A stretch of 64,000 nucleotides of DNA, from NCBI RefSeq assembly GCF_002878395.1, contig NC_061120.1:116548705-116612704 (forward strand), in the 5' to 3' direction. Positions 1 through 10,959 of the stretch are shown here, in pieces. This stretch comes from Capsicum annuum. Taxonomy: Eukaryota; Streptophyta; Magnoliopsida; Solanales; Solanaceae. Under the pieces are notes generated by a model. It had not been told where the DNA came from and ran no database searches. It saw nothing but the letters and a program-made list of their open reading frames with translations. How positions within the stretch are numbered: position 1 is the stretch's first letter; the number at the start of each line of letters is the position of its first letter. The position numbers were made by a program, and so were the translations under genes.

Positions 1-2790
1 CCTCACCGATAGTTAGTATGGGATTGCCCATAGGCTCAAAAAGTATCCCATCAGTTCAGTTATGTTCTAGAGTTGTACAGATCCCATTTATGATTATGAG
101 AACTCATTAGCAAACCTAAAATTAGATATGTCATTAGATCCCTTCTCTGAATCCTATGATAGCATATGACTTAGAGTTAGAGGCATAAACTTAGGAGTTT
201 AACAGTACTAGAGTTTGGATAATATTATCCAGCTTAAACAAATTATGTATTCATGGGGATAGATGTACCAGAGTAAATCGTTAGTCTTTAATAGTACAAG
301 CTAGCACTTAAGTTATTAATTTGATACTAAGACGGAAGGTGTGGATATGAATAAGGTGATGTGGTATTAGTAGTCTATGAAGAAACAAAAGCAGATAATG
401 TGTTTAGTAAGGTAAGTATGTGTTGAATAGAGTATTAGTAGGTGACGATGATAAAGTGCTCACATACTTACAATGATGGCTTAAAGCTAAGGTGGAGATG
501 ATCAATCCAGTGACAGAGTAGGTTCTCACATCCTGTAGTAGTGCCAGTACGTACAGAAAAGAAGTAAGGGGAAGTTAATTCCCTGACTCATCCTTATCTC
601 AATGTAAAGTTTGGTACTTCAGTTAGTATAATTCCTACACATGCTTCACATCTCAGTTCCATGAATGTAACTTATATTCATATGCTTTCCAAAGAATAAT
701 GTTCAAATCTAGTTCCCAGAATAAGGAGTTCAAGTCTATTCTCCTCAGTAATACAAATCATGTCCCATGAATGCAGAGAACTCCCAAATTTAGGTCATGT
801 AACTCACAACTCATGTACTCATGCTATGTTTTACTTTAAGTTGATCCCACATGACTTATGTTCCACTCCTAGTGATTAGCCAAGCTCAGACTATGTTATA
901 TATATTCTCAGCTCAAAACTTTTTGGTAAATCCATGTTGTTGATATTCTATTCCTCAAGTATCGGTCATGTGTTAAGTTCTTTTAGTGTCCATTCATGCT
1001 TCATGTCCTCCTGATTTAACCCTTTAGTGAACACTCTTTATGAAAATAGTGTATTAGAGAGCCACTGCTTAGAAGGAAGAGAGTGGATATTTTATGTTAA
1101 GATAAGATTATTGCTTGCTTATTTTATACGAGGGTGTAGTGCTAAAGATACGCTTGAATGTCATTTTAGTATGCAAGTAAATGGCTAGCAAGAGATTGTA
1201 TTTAGAAGTTGGAAAAGTGTAGATTGTGAGTGTGCTTATGGATCCCAGACTTATGTCAGCCCCCATCAGGTAACTTTCAGAATTCAGTTGCTATATCAAT
1301 TAAAGTTTTAGTGTTTATTACTCTATATTCAGTGTTCAGTCTCAAAATTTAGTACTTCAACACCAGTCTAAACCTTAGTTATCAGAAACCAATATTCAGT
1401 CCCAGCTATAGTCTTAGTTATGGTTACACTCTCAATTACAGTCTTATCTATAATCTCAGTCTAAGTCTCAGTCCCAGTTTAGTAATCAGTTCGATAACTC
1501 AGTTGAATTTTAGGATTATCAACAATAGCATATAGCTATTAGTAACTCAATCATTAGTATTTCAGTACCTCAGTTATGGAACATTTTTGAATCATGTCAT
1601 ATGCTTGGTCTCACAATTTCAAGTAATACAATTTTCATAAATTTATGCCCAGTCATCTCATGTCACTCAGTCATTCCTTATCTCATATTCATAATGCTCT
1701 ACAGTTGTAGTCCAATTATTCAAGACTAAGTACAGTTCTATCTTGCAGATGCAGTATTCAGCTATCAGTCATTTAGTTAATCAGACAAGTTATTATGTTT
1801 AGGTATTCGTGCTCAGCACTCATGCGAATATTTTCAGTTGTCTCAAGTAAAGAAGAAGTTCTTGAATTAAGTGTAAGTATTCAGTATGAGTTAAATTGAC
1901 CAGCCAGTAATCCAGTTTAGAAATCAAGCATCAAGTTCATATGGTATAGTTTCCCATCTTTCCACTTAGTCCTACTATCAGAAATCTTAGGAATATAACT
2001 ATTCCAAGATAGAAAGTCCCAGTAGTTATGAGATCAACTCAGTTTATGTATTATGCCTTAGTTTCAAATCCTAAATATTCAGTCATGATTAAGTTCGTAG
2101 GTGCCCTATGCATCATCCTAGTTTTCCTTAGTAACACAGTCAAGTCAGTGTTCTTCTAGGTACATAGTCCCAAGATGGAGATACACTATGAACCCCCAAA
2201 CTTTCATGACAAAAACATCCCATTCTTTCTTCACGTAACTAATCCAGTTTGGAGTAGTGGCTACCCATAGGTTGACCCTCTATCTCCAATCTCGATCGTA
2301 TGCCATGTGTTCAAGGTACTCAGTTCAGATCATGATATTCAGCTCATGTATCACCTTCCAGACCTAGTTACATTCTCATGTTTCTGCTAATGCATATTTA
2401 GTAATTAAGCTTAGGCCTAGCCCAAGGTAATAGCTTTGCTTAAGCTTATCTAGTTACATGTTCATATTTCAGTTACAAATGTTGTATTCAGTTCCATGCT
2501 CAGTTTTTATTTCAAACCTTGTATCTTTAACCTTACATTTTCATTTTCATATTCATGAGTTGGTTAAGTCATGTATTTATGCATTAGATATGCTTGATTA
2601 GCTTATCAGTACTCTTATTCGTGTAGTCATGCATCAGCTCAGTCATAAAATCATGCATTAGATATGCATTCTCAGTATGAATCTTAGTAATGTTAGTCAT
2701 GTAATCATGTTTAAGTTGTTCATGTTCAGAATGAACTTTAGCATATCATTTTGCCCATCTTAGTCAGTCTCATTCAAGGATGAATGTTCG
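1..2790 (+). mobile_element. Element 1: noncoding 3' internal tail of a gypsy element
   Basis: No coding frame survives here. The stretch is rich in CAGT/CTCAG-type words, densest at about 1300-1800 and 2300-2700. It ends in a polypurine tract and a long LTR, so it is the last internal part of an LTR element whose 5' half lies left of the window. Parts at about 1390-1500, 1811-1890, 2155-2300 and 2370-2400 match, in the same order, the reverse complement of 60790-61780 in element 11. There the block sits between reverse transcriptase and the end of integrase. Unlike element 11, I see no chromodomain-like coding between the block and the LTR. The element is probably non-autonomous. Confidence 0.6.
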
Positions 2791-2804
2791 CAAGAGGGAG
2801 ATAT
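2791..2804 (+). other. Polypurine tract of element 1
   Basis: The purine-rich CAAGAGGGAGATAT directly precedes the LTR start TGTAATACC. This is the usual plus-strand primer position in gypsy elements. The preceding text, with its GATGAATGTTCG-like words, is also the standard pre-tract sequence of this family. Confidence 0.8.
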
Positions 2805-3348
2805 TGTAATACCTCACACTTCTACCTAGCTTGAATTGGTCCTAAAAATACTAAAGACCTATTTCAAAGATGAATCCACTTTTATACATGTAGTATTTTC
2901 AATATTTTCACTTTTTTCATATGGAAAATTCAATAAGCTTTCCATCAATATAAAATTTTCCCAAATCCGACACCCGGGTAAAGATTTAGAGCCATTTTAG
3001 TAAGACAGGGTCCCACCTGAGCCATCAGTGCATCACGGAGTAGGGCAAAGTGAAAATTTTCAGAATCCGATGAGCCCCAACGATTATAGCATATTGTGCC
3101 AGGGCTTAAATTCAGAATTATCTTTTTTTCGGTGTCTCAGCGCGATACCACTACATCGTGGTAAACTTCCAGGTCCCATCCAGTATTGCAATGCGATTTC
3201 CTCGTGTCACGCCATCAACCCAGTTTCCATTTGGAAATTTCCAATGACACGACTTGATAATTCCATATCGCGCCAACCTGCCAAATTAAGAAATTTTCTC
3301 AGAAATAAAATATATGTCCAAGGGTTAAAATGGTCAACTTCTCAACCC

Positions 3349-3356
3349 TATATAAA
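3349..3356 (+). promoter_or_regulatory. TATA box of the element 1 LTR
   Basis: TATATAAA in a CCCTATATAAAC context lies about 545 bases into the LTR, just after the CG-rich patch and about 150 bases before the donor-like site. Element 11 has an equivalent box at 59367-59374 on the minus strand. It marks the probable U3/R transition. Confidence 0.6.
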
Positions 3357-3494
3357 CAAAATAACATGTGATTCAGCCATATTTCACCCAAAATATATAG
3401 TTTCTCTTAAGTTTCTCTCAAGAACAATAAAGGGTTTTCAATTAGGGGTTCAAATTCAAGAATCTCTCCATCAATATTTGTAGAATCAAGAACT

Positions 3495-3538
3495 AAGGTA
3501 TGCGTAGTGTTCATTCATGGACTCCTTTTGTCCATTAA
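3495..3538 (+). promoter_or_regulatory. Splice-donor-like site and conserved hairpin in the element 1 LTR
   Basis: AAG/GTATG has its GT at 3498-3499. A hairpin follows 19 nt later: arm ATGGAC (3517-3522), loop TCCTTTT (3523-3529), arm GTCCAT (3530-3535). The same arrangement occurs in elements 3, 5, 6, 10 and 11 with different but complementary arms. Function is inferred, not shown. Confidence 0.6.
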
Positions 3539-4407
3539 GCTCAAGAATATCTTTTCAAAGTTCAAGTATATGGATTTTGTATGATTTCCATGTTGGGTTT
3601 GTTTTTGTTCATGTTGATAATAACCAATTGAATTCTAATCTATGTTTGGTGATAAATTTTATGTGGAATTAGTTATTATATGTGTAGATTCATGAGGACC
3701 CATGTTTAAAACCCTTGAATTCTGAAACTAGAATTTAATCATGATGTTTACTTGTTGTGAAATATAGTCTAGATATACTATGTTCACTATGTGTTTGATT
3801 AAATACCTATGGGAAGGAAAAGTTCCATACTAGTATGATAATATGAAATGCCCATTCATATGCATGTTCATGCATGTCAAGTGTTTGATGAAATGTCTTA
3901 GTCAATGTATTATGGATATATGTATTGCCATTGTTGTGCTTTAGAATTTATGCCATGAATTACTTTTATTATATCAAGTCTTGGGGGTATTTAATACCTA
4001 ATAATATAGCCATGTGACTAGAGCTAGTATCATGTTTTCAAGATATTCTCAGTCAAGACTAGTTCAGTAAATTCAGCTAGTCATGTGACTCAGGAAAACT
4101 CAGTAAAGTCAGTATCAGTCCAGAAATCTCAGAAATTCCAATTAATTTCAGTAATCTAGTAATTTCATTGATCTCAGTACTCAATAATCTTTGTAACCTC
4201 AGTATTCCTACAAATATCAGTAACTTCAGTACTCTCTGTCAGTCCTCAGATCTAGGAAGCTTCCGTCAATCAACAGAACTTAGTGAACTAAGATTTGCTC
4301 TAATAAACAATACCATTAGTATCAGTTTAGTTCAGTTAATCAGTTTAGTGTCTATTCAGTTCGGAGTAGGAATTAGCAATGAATGAATCCAAGGATGGGA
4401 ACACACA

Positions 4408-4571
4408 CTGTCAGATAAGGGTATGATTCTTAAAAGTCATCCTTGCATTCAAGAACTTTGTAGCCAACATAGGTTGAGACATCAACACTGTCAGGTGAGG
4501 GTTGATAAGGTGGATAAACTCTATCAGATGAGGGCCCTACCATTTTCTTTTGGGGAAACTGTCAGTTGAAG
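4408..4571 (+). repeat. Iterated CTGTCAGATGAGGGT-like motifs in the element 1 LTR
   Basis: Four degenerate copies occur at about 4408-4422, 4488-4502, 4519-4534 and 4558-4571, separated by unrelated spacers. Equivalent arrays are in element 3 (about 8725-8890), element 6 (about 25750-25890), element 10 (minus) and element 11 (minus, 58195-58370). Each family uses its own version of the word. Confidence 0.55.
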
Positions 4572-5721
4572 ATCACTCACAGTTTATCCTTACCAGTGGC
4601 ACGGTATTGACACCCTTCCAATTGGGGTTATATATTGGACCCTAACTCAGCCATAATGGCATATTGGGGGAATGTAGGTTAGATATCTACCTCCCACCAT
4701 ATCAATTTAAGATCTAGTCTCAGTGATAAAACTCAGTTTAGTTCTACAGATTTCAGGACTGTCAGTGCTCAGTACGAAACTCAGCTAGGTCCATTAATAT
4801 TAGGACAATCAAATATAGTTACTCATGTTATCAGTATTCAGACTCATTAATCATGCTATCACAAACCTAGTTAATAGTATTTTAATTTATACGAAACTCA
4901 TGTGATCAGCATTCAATTTTAGGATTAACATATATAGTCAATCAAATCAATCCTTCATAATTAGAACTGTTATGAATAGTCATTCCTTTATCAGTAATAC
5001 GATATCAGTTCCTCAGTTCTCTATAGACTTAGTTACTCAGTATCCCATTATTAGTACCTAGATATCAGTAAATCCACATTATCAGAATTCATAAGTCAGT
5101 GTAATCACGATCTTAGTTACAGTTATGTATCCATCCATGTGTTCTCACATTTATGTTATACAGTTAGTTATTATTGTTCATTCATATAAACCGTTTCATT
5201 TAGCCTACCTCACTTGCATACAAATACTTTCAAAGTACTGATGTATTTGCGCTCTGTGTGTTTTATACCATAGGTTTAGAAGCATGAGCTCCCGAGCATC
5301 CTTAGTAGATTAGGCATTCAACAGCTAGACTAGCAGTGAGTCCTTATCATTTAAGGATAGCATGATTATTTTATTACTTTATTATTTCATTAGTTTGGAG
5401 TTAGTTGGGGGACATGTCCCATCAACTCCACAGATTATAGATAGTCTAAGGTTTTTATACTATAGTGTTTTCAGACTACAACGTATTTTCAGACAGTTTA
5501 TTTCTATTTTTTAGGTATTTTATACTGCATTTCAGACATTATTCTTTATTCAGTATTAGTTTAGTTTTGAACCTTATGGCCTTACATCTTAGATTTCACA
5601 TATTTACAGTATATTATTTAGTGCATAGTTATAGATATCATTCATGGGTTAGCTTATGGTTCTTCGGGGTCATGAGTACCTTGTAGCATTTTGGGTACCA
5701 GATTTGGGGCGTTACACACAC

Positions 5722-6300
5722 TTTTATGCATTGTATTAATATTCTTATGCCATTATTGCTATCGCGTTAGAGAAAATTTTGAAGTTTATAAAGGGGTTAG
5801 ATGTTTCTCTTTATCTTGCTATTACTGAGATGGTAGAGTATGGAGTATCATTTTCAAGTATTATGGATCATGCTTAGTTGACAAAGTCTATTTTTCAAGC
5901 GTCTTAGGAAGGTACCAAAAACATATGCCATTAGGGTGAGTTCATGGGTCACACTTCTCAAGGTAGAGATTTTAGAGTCTTTCATGGGTATCATGGTAGA
6001 CCATTATAGGAACTTTGTAGAGTTTAGGTAGTGGGTCTTATGGTTTAGTATCTTTGGGTGGTCGTCCTAGTTCAGCTACCCCACCTTTCATTGAGTTGGG
6101 TCATAAGATTTTTTATGTATGTGATGAGATGGGACATTTAGCTGAGGACCTTTGTTATTATGTTTTCGGGGCTACTCCTATACTGGCTGTGAGAGGTAGA
6201 GGTTCTACAAGGGGTTTAAGAAATAGATATGGTGGTGCCATGGTGGTGGTAGCAGGGTTACTCAACTAAGTAGTGGTCATGGTTAGTCTTATGCTACACC
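5722..6300 (+). pseudogene. gag: gag remnant of element 2
   Basis: A degraded capsid/nucleocapsid region. The part near 5765-5905 reads like the gag stretch around a KFIKGLDVSLYL-type segment, with in-frame stops where Gln codons are expected. The part at 6054-6269 holds a damaged zinc knuckle (VCDEMGHLAEDLC): the His, one upstream Cys and the final Cys are visible, but the first Cys is gone. An Arg/Gly-rich stretch follows the knuckle. It encodes no working protein. Confidence 0.6.
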
Positions 6301-6339
6301 TATCAGGCCAGAGGTAGAGGCCTCTGATCCTGTCATCAT

Positions 6340-6670
6340 AGTTATCTTCACTATTTGTTTCAGATTTGCATCTATAGTATTTGATCCAAGATTTACTTTT
6401 TTCTATGTTTTATATATATTGATTTGAGTTTTGATTCTGCTTGAGAGACTTTTGATGTGGTTATCTGTGTATCTACCCTCGTAAGAGACTCTTTAGTGGT
6501 GGATTAAGTGTACTCATCTTGTGTTGTAACTTATTCTAGGTGTGATACTTGGGTAGATCTAATTATCGTTAATATGGTATATTTTTATGTCATCTTGGGG
6601 ACGGATTGGTTAGCTCCTTATCATAATGTCTTAGATTGTTATGTTAAGTCTGTGACTTCAGCTTCGTAGG
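6340..6670 (+). pseudogene. Aspartic protease remnant of element 2
   Basis: The motif VFDPRFTFFYV at about 6379-6411 aligns with the DPGST-type active site of plant gypsy proteases, where the Gly after Pro is normally essential. The second hallmark, an ILGTDWL-like segment near 6592-6612, follows at the expected distance. Stops interrupt the reading frame between the two. Confidence 0.6.
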
Positions 6671-6879
6671 GGTGCCAAGGTAACATGAAAGGGTATGCTT
6701 CATTTGGGTCTCAAAATATTTTTATATTTCCTTAAGGCTTATCATTTTGTAGAGAGAGGATATTTCTCTTATGTTTCAAATATTAGTGATACTAGTATTG
6801 CTTCCTCTCCTTTTATAGATTTTGTTTATGGTGTCTGCGAATTTATGGATATTTTCTCGATGAATTTATCTATATGCCT

Positions 6880-7221
6880 CTAAGTTGTGATATTGACTTT
6901 GCTATTAATGTCAAGATGTGCACTTATCCCATTTCTATTCCACCTTATAAGATGGTCCAAAAATAGTTAAGGGAATGGAAAAATAAGCTATAGGAGTTGC
7001 TGGATAATGGATTTATCTCACTTAGTGTATCACCTTGGTTTGTGCCCATCTTATTTATGAAGAAAAAAGCTGGGTTTATGCATATATGCATTGATTATCG
7101 ATAGTTAAAAAAGGTGACTTTAAGAATAAGTATCCTTTTCCTCGTATTAATAATTTTTCAATCATCTTTAGGGTGCTTGTATGTTTTTAAAAATTGATTT
7201 GAGGTTTGAGTATCACAGTTG
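6880..7221 (+). pseudogene. Reverse transcriptase, N-terminal part, element 2
   Basis: This is the palm/fingers region. It contains a segment ending in ISIPPYKM, then GFISLSVSPWFVPILF, then an IDYR-like segment followed by a frameshift near 7115. Several TAG stops replace sense codons. Translation runs to an IDLRFEYHS-like segment, where solo LTR element 3 cuts it. The frame resumes at 9849, so the domain was whole when element 3 inserted. Confidence 0.75.
7217..7221. other. Target-site duplication AGTTG, left copy
   Basis: AGTTG at 7217-7221 is repeated exactly at 9849-9853, bracketing element 3. Removing the LTR and one copy restores continuous reverse transcriptase homology. Confidence 0.85.
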
Positions 7222-9848
7222 TGTAATACCCCTAAAATAATGCAAATCAATATTTTGTTCCATATTTCAAGCTTATGTATAGTACATCAGGGTTCTTTGG
7301 TTGTTTAATGATCAAGTTTGTTGTCAATTAAGGTCTCAAATAAGTCCTAGCTATTAGGCAAATCAAAACATTCCTTACCGATTGAATTTTTGGGAAGGAT
7401 ATTAGTATAGTCAACTTCAAACAACCATATCTCTTGTTAAACTATGAATTTTTGAGCTCATGACCCACCAACAGATACATAATTTAATTAGATTTTCAAC
7501 GGTACCAATTTCACACATTTGATATCGGAGCAAAGAGTTACAACCATTTTACTCTAGCATGTTAGCCTGGCAACTAGGTGATGACATGAGCTGACAACTT
7601 ATCACACATCTGTCGACTTATAAGCTAATGTTGTCAGCCTTAGGTATAAAGTCATAAATTCCAGCATCAAGTGATGACATGAACTGACGGCTTGTCACAT
7701 ATGTGATGACATCAGCCCAATGTCGTCAGCTGTAGAATTCAGCATTTTCCAAATGGTTTTGGAGGGGTATTTTTGTAATTTCCCTTAACCCCAAAGCTCC
7801 ATAAACACTAAATTCAGCCTTCATTTAACCAAAATAAATTCTTTTCTCTTAAATTCTTCCAAGAACAAGAAGAGGGGTTTCCAATTCAAGATCCAAATTT
7901 CAAAGATTCTTCCATCAATCTTCCTAGATCAAGTATCAAGGTATGTCATGTGTTGATTCATGGGTCTCTTTCACCCATGAAACTCAAGAGTCTCTTTTCA
8001 AAATCAAGGATTTGTGTATTGATGAATGTTCATGATTTAAATTTAATTGAAATTCTTGTTCATGTTGTTTTGGGTTTTGATTCATGTTTTAAATTACATG
8101 TTCCAATGATTAATCCTAGTATATGAAGATTTGTATAATAATCATGATAAACCCCCTTTAATTTACAAGTTGATTATGGTATACCCAAAGCATGCTCCAC
8201 ATGTGTTTGACTAAATTTCTATGTAAAGGAAAAGTGTCCTACTAGTATAATAATATGAAATCTCCATTCATGTACAAGTTTATGCATGTCAAGTGTTTGA
8301 TGAAATGTCTTAGTCAATGAAGTATGGATATATGTATAGCCATTGTGGTGCTTCAGAACTTGTACTTCATGAAATCTCCAACTTATTATATTATAGATTA
8401 TGATGTTGGTCATATATTCAAAAAAGTCATTCTTTGTCAGTTTCTTCCCATCGAGTCCTAGGGGTACTTGTACCCAAAAAATATAGGTATGTTCCTAGAG
8501 GTAGTGTCATGTTTTCACAATTTCCTCAGTCAAGCCATGGTCCATAGAACTCACTCAGTCATGTGACTTAGGAAAATGTAGTAATACAGTAATCTCAGTA
8601 CTATTTCGTCAATCAATGAAAATTCAGTTAAATCAGTCCAGTTTAGTTTAATAATCCAAGTTTAGTGTCTGTTTAGATGAGATTAGGAATTGGCCTTGAG
8701 TAAACCCAAGGATAGGAACACACACTATCAGATGAGGGTGTAATTCTTAGAAGTCATCCTTGCATTCCAGAACTATGTAGCCAGCGTAGGTTGAGACATC
8801 AACACTATCAGATAAGAGTTGTTGAGGTGGATAAACACTATCAGATGAGGGTCCCACCATTCTCTTTTGAGGAGACTGTCAGATAATGGTTACCCATAGC
8901 TTGTACTTACTAGTGGCGCGGTATTGACACCCTTCTAATTGGGGTTACAAATTAGATACCAGCACAACTATATTGCATTATATGAGGCATGTCGATTAGA
9001 TAACTACTTCTCACTGTTTTAGTTACAGATTAGGACTATCCGATACAATCATTCAGTCTCAGTAATAGAACTCAGATAGTTCTACAAAATTCAAGACTGT
9101 CAGATATATTTACTTCAGAGCAGAACGGAACTCATCTAGTTCAATCAGAAACTAGACTATCGAATACAGTCACTCAACATTAATTATTTTAGTTATACGG
9201 TTATCAGTATTTCTTGTTATCAGTACTCAGATTCAGTAATCATGTTATTACAAACTCAGTTACAGTTATTATGCATTCACACATATATTCTCATGTTTAT
9301 ATTGTTCAGTCAGTTAGTATAGTTCATGCATGTGAATCCTTTGTATTCATCCTACCTCACATGTATACCAGTATATTCAATTATACTGACCCATTTGCAC
9401 TATGGTGTTTTATACCATAGGTTTGAAAGCACGAGCTCCAAAGCATTAGTAGCATTCTAGTACTCAGCAGTAAGAGTCAGAAGTGAGTCATCATCCTTTG
9501 AAGACATGAGCTTTATCTTATTATTTCAATACCTAGTTTATTTTTGTAGTTGGAGTTAGTTGGGAACATATCCTATCAATTCCTTATTCAGACAATTATA
9601 GGCTTTTCAGACTATCATGTTCAGTTAATTTATTAGTTTGTTTTGGGTATTTCTACCCCATACAGATGTTATATTTTATTAGATATTGTGTTTCAGTATG
9701 AACCTTATGGCCTTATAACCTTTATTTACATATTTACATAGTATATTATGTAATGTTCAGGTATAGATATTAGTCATGGGTTAGCTTTTGGTCCTTCGAG
9801 GTGATAAGCACCGTGTAGCATTCTGGGTATAAGATTTAGGGCATTACA
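7222..9848 (+). repeat. Element 3: solo LTR (2.6 kb)
   Basis: It begins TGTAATACCCC and ends GGGCATTACA, with the exact 5-bp duplication AGTTG on both sides and no internal region. It carries the same landmarks as the element 1 LTR: the conserved module (about 7485-7555), a CG-rich patch (7555-7735), a donor-like site (GT at 7941-7942), a perfect 9-bp hairpin (7957-7981) and the iterated motifs (about 8725-8890). A solo LTR is the expected product of recombination between the two LTRs of a full element. Confidence 0.9.
7938..7981 (+). promoter_or_regulatory. Donor-like site and perfect hairpin in element 3
   Basis: AAG/GTATG has its GT at 7941-7942. Arm TTCATGGGT lies at 7957-7965, loop CTCTTTC at 7966-7972, and arm ACCCATGAA at 7973-7981. 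All nine pairs are Watson-Crick. Confidence 0.65.
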
Positions 9849-10285
9849 AGTTGAGGATTAGAGCTTTAGATATCCCAAAGATAACCTTTTAGACTTAGTA
9901 TGATCATTGGTTATATACTTTAGGTTGACTAATGCCTAAGTCGCATTTATGGAAATATTGAACTGGGTATTTTGATTGTTTCGCGGCTTTTTTTTTATTG
10001 AATTTTTAGATGATATCTTGATTTATTCCAAAAGTGAGGCCGATTATAAAGAGCATTTACGAATTATGCTTTATGAATTAAGGGATGAAAAGTTGTATGC
10101 AATGTTCTCCAAGTGTGAGTTTTGGTTGGAGTCCATTTCTTTCTTGGGTCACGTGGTTATCAAGGGTTGAATTATGGTCGATCCATCCAAGATTCTAGTG
10201 GTTTGAGATTGGTCTAGGCCTACCTCTCCTATTGAGATTTAGATTTTTGTTGGTTTTAGCAGACCACTATCGGCATTTTGTCGAG
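9849..10285 (+). pseudogene. Reverse transcriptase, C-terminal part, element 2
   Basis: This continues the domain interrupted at 7221, starting at a RIRALDIPK-like segment. The open stretch 9976-10170 carries the catalytic core as [12 protein letters not shown], with the Asp pair encoded at 10009-10014. [16 protein letters not shown] segment typical of gypsy reverse transcriptase follows. Stops and frameshifts lie on both sides, so the active-site residues persist only inside a dead gene. Confidence 0.8.
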
Positions 10286-10850
10286 CCTTTTTAATCTATT
10301 GCAGCTTCATTTACTAAGTTGACTCAAAAGAAGATTTCCTTTTCAATGGTTCAATGTTTGTGAGGTAAGCTTTCAAAAGATCAAGGATTTGTTGACTTCA
10401 ACTTCTATCTTGACTGTGCCCAAGGAGGGCATGGGTTTACCAGCCACTATGATGGTTTTGGTGTTGGGTTAAGTGTTGAGTTGATGAAAGAGGGTAAGGT
10501 TATTTCTTATTATTCTCGCCAATTAAATCTCCTTAACATGAATTAGACTACCCATGATTTGGAGTTGTGCGTGGTTGTTTTTCATTGAAGTTGTGGAGGC
10601 ACTACTTATATGTAGCACACTATGAGATTTTCTCGGTTCATCATAGCCGCCAGTATTTCTTTATCTAGATAGATATTAATATGAGGCTTATCTATTGGCT
10701 TGAGTTACTTAAGAATCATGACTTTACTATTTTCTACCATTCGGGCAAGGCTAATGTGGTTGTGGATGCCTTGTGCTCGAAGTCGACAAGCATGAGTAGC
10801 TTGGTGTATCCTTTTATCCAAGATGGGCCTTTCTCCTTATAGGTTCAGTG
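10286..10850 (+). pseudogene. RNase H remnant of element 2
   Basis: A YDG-containing segment near 10450 is followed by MKEGKVISYYSRQL and a THDLEL-like segment, the usual order in gypsy RNase H. The His-Ser/Gly-Lys-Ala-Asn-Val-Val-Asp-Ala-Leu tail is seen near 10740-10775. In-frame stops and at least one frameshift break the frame. Confidence 0.65.
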
Positions 10851-10959
10851 TTTGGATAAATAAATGGCTAGGCTTGGTATTTGTACACTTGGTGTGTTTT
10901 AGATTTCACGAAGTCTAGGTCTTCCTTGATACAACAGATTCGGACTCATTAGTTTTATA

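Larger units (their letters stand above)
2805..5716 (+). repeat. 3' LTR of element 1 (2.9 kb)
   Basis: It starts TGTAATACCTC after the polypurine tract and ends GGGGCGTTACA, giving the TG...CA ends of an LTR. Internal landmarks are a conserved module (about 2930-3000), a CG-rich patch (2968-3275), a TATA box (3349-3356), a donor-like site and hairpin (3498-3535), and iterated short motifs (4408-4571). The last 200 bases resemble the ends of element 3, element 9 and, inverted, elements 10 and 11. Open frames inside it, such as 3028-3483, have no domain and overlap these landmarks, so I treat them as chance. The LTR abuts gag remnants of element 2, so element 1 probably inserted into element 2. 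Confidence 0.85.

Noticed and set aside
3028..3483. Open frame of 151 codons in the element 1 LTR
   Set aside because: It overlaps the CG-rich patch and TATA box, has no recognisable domain, and is not conserved as a frame in related LTRs.
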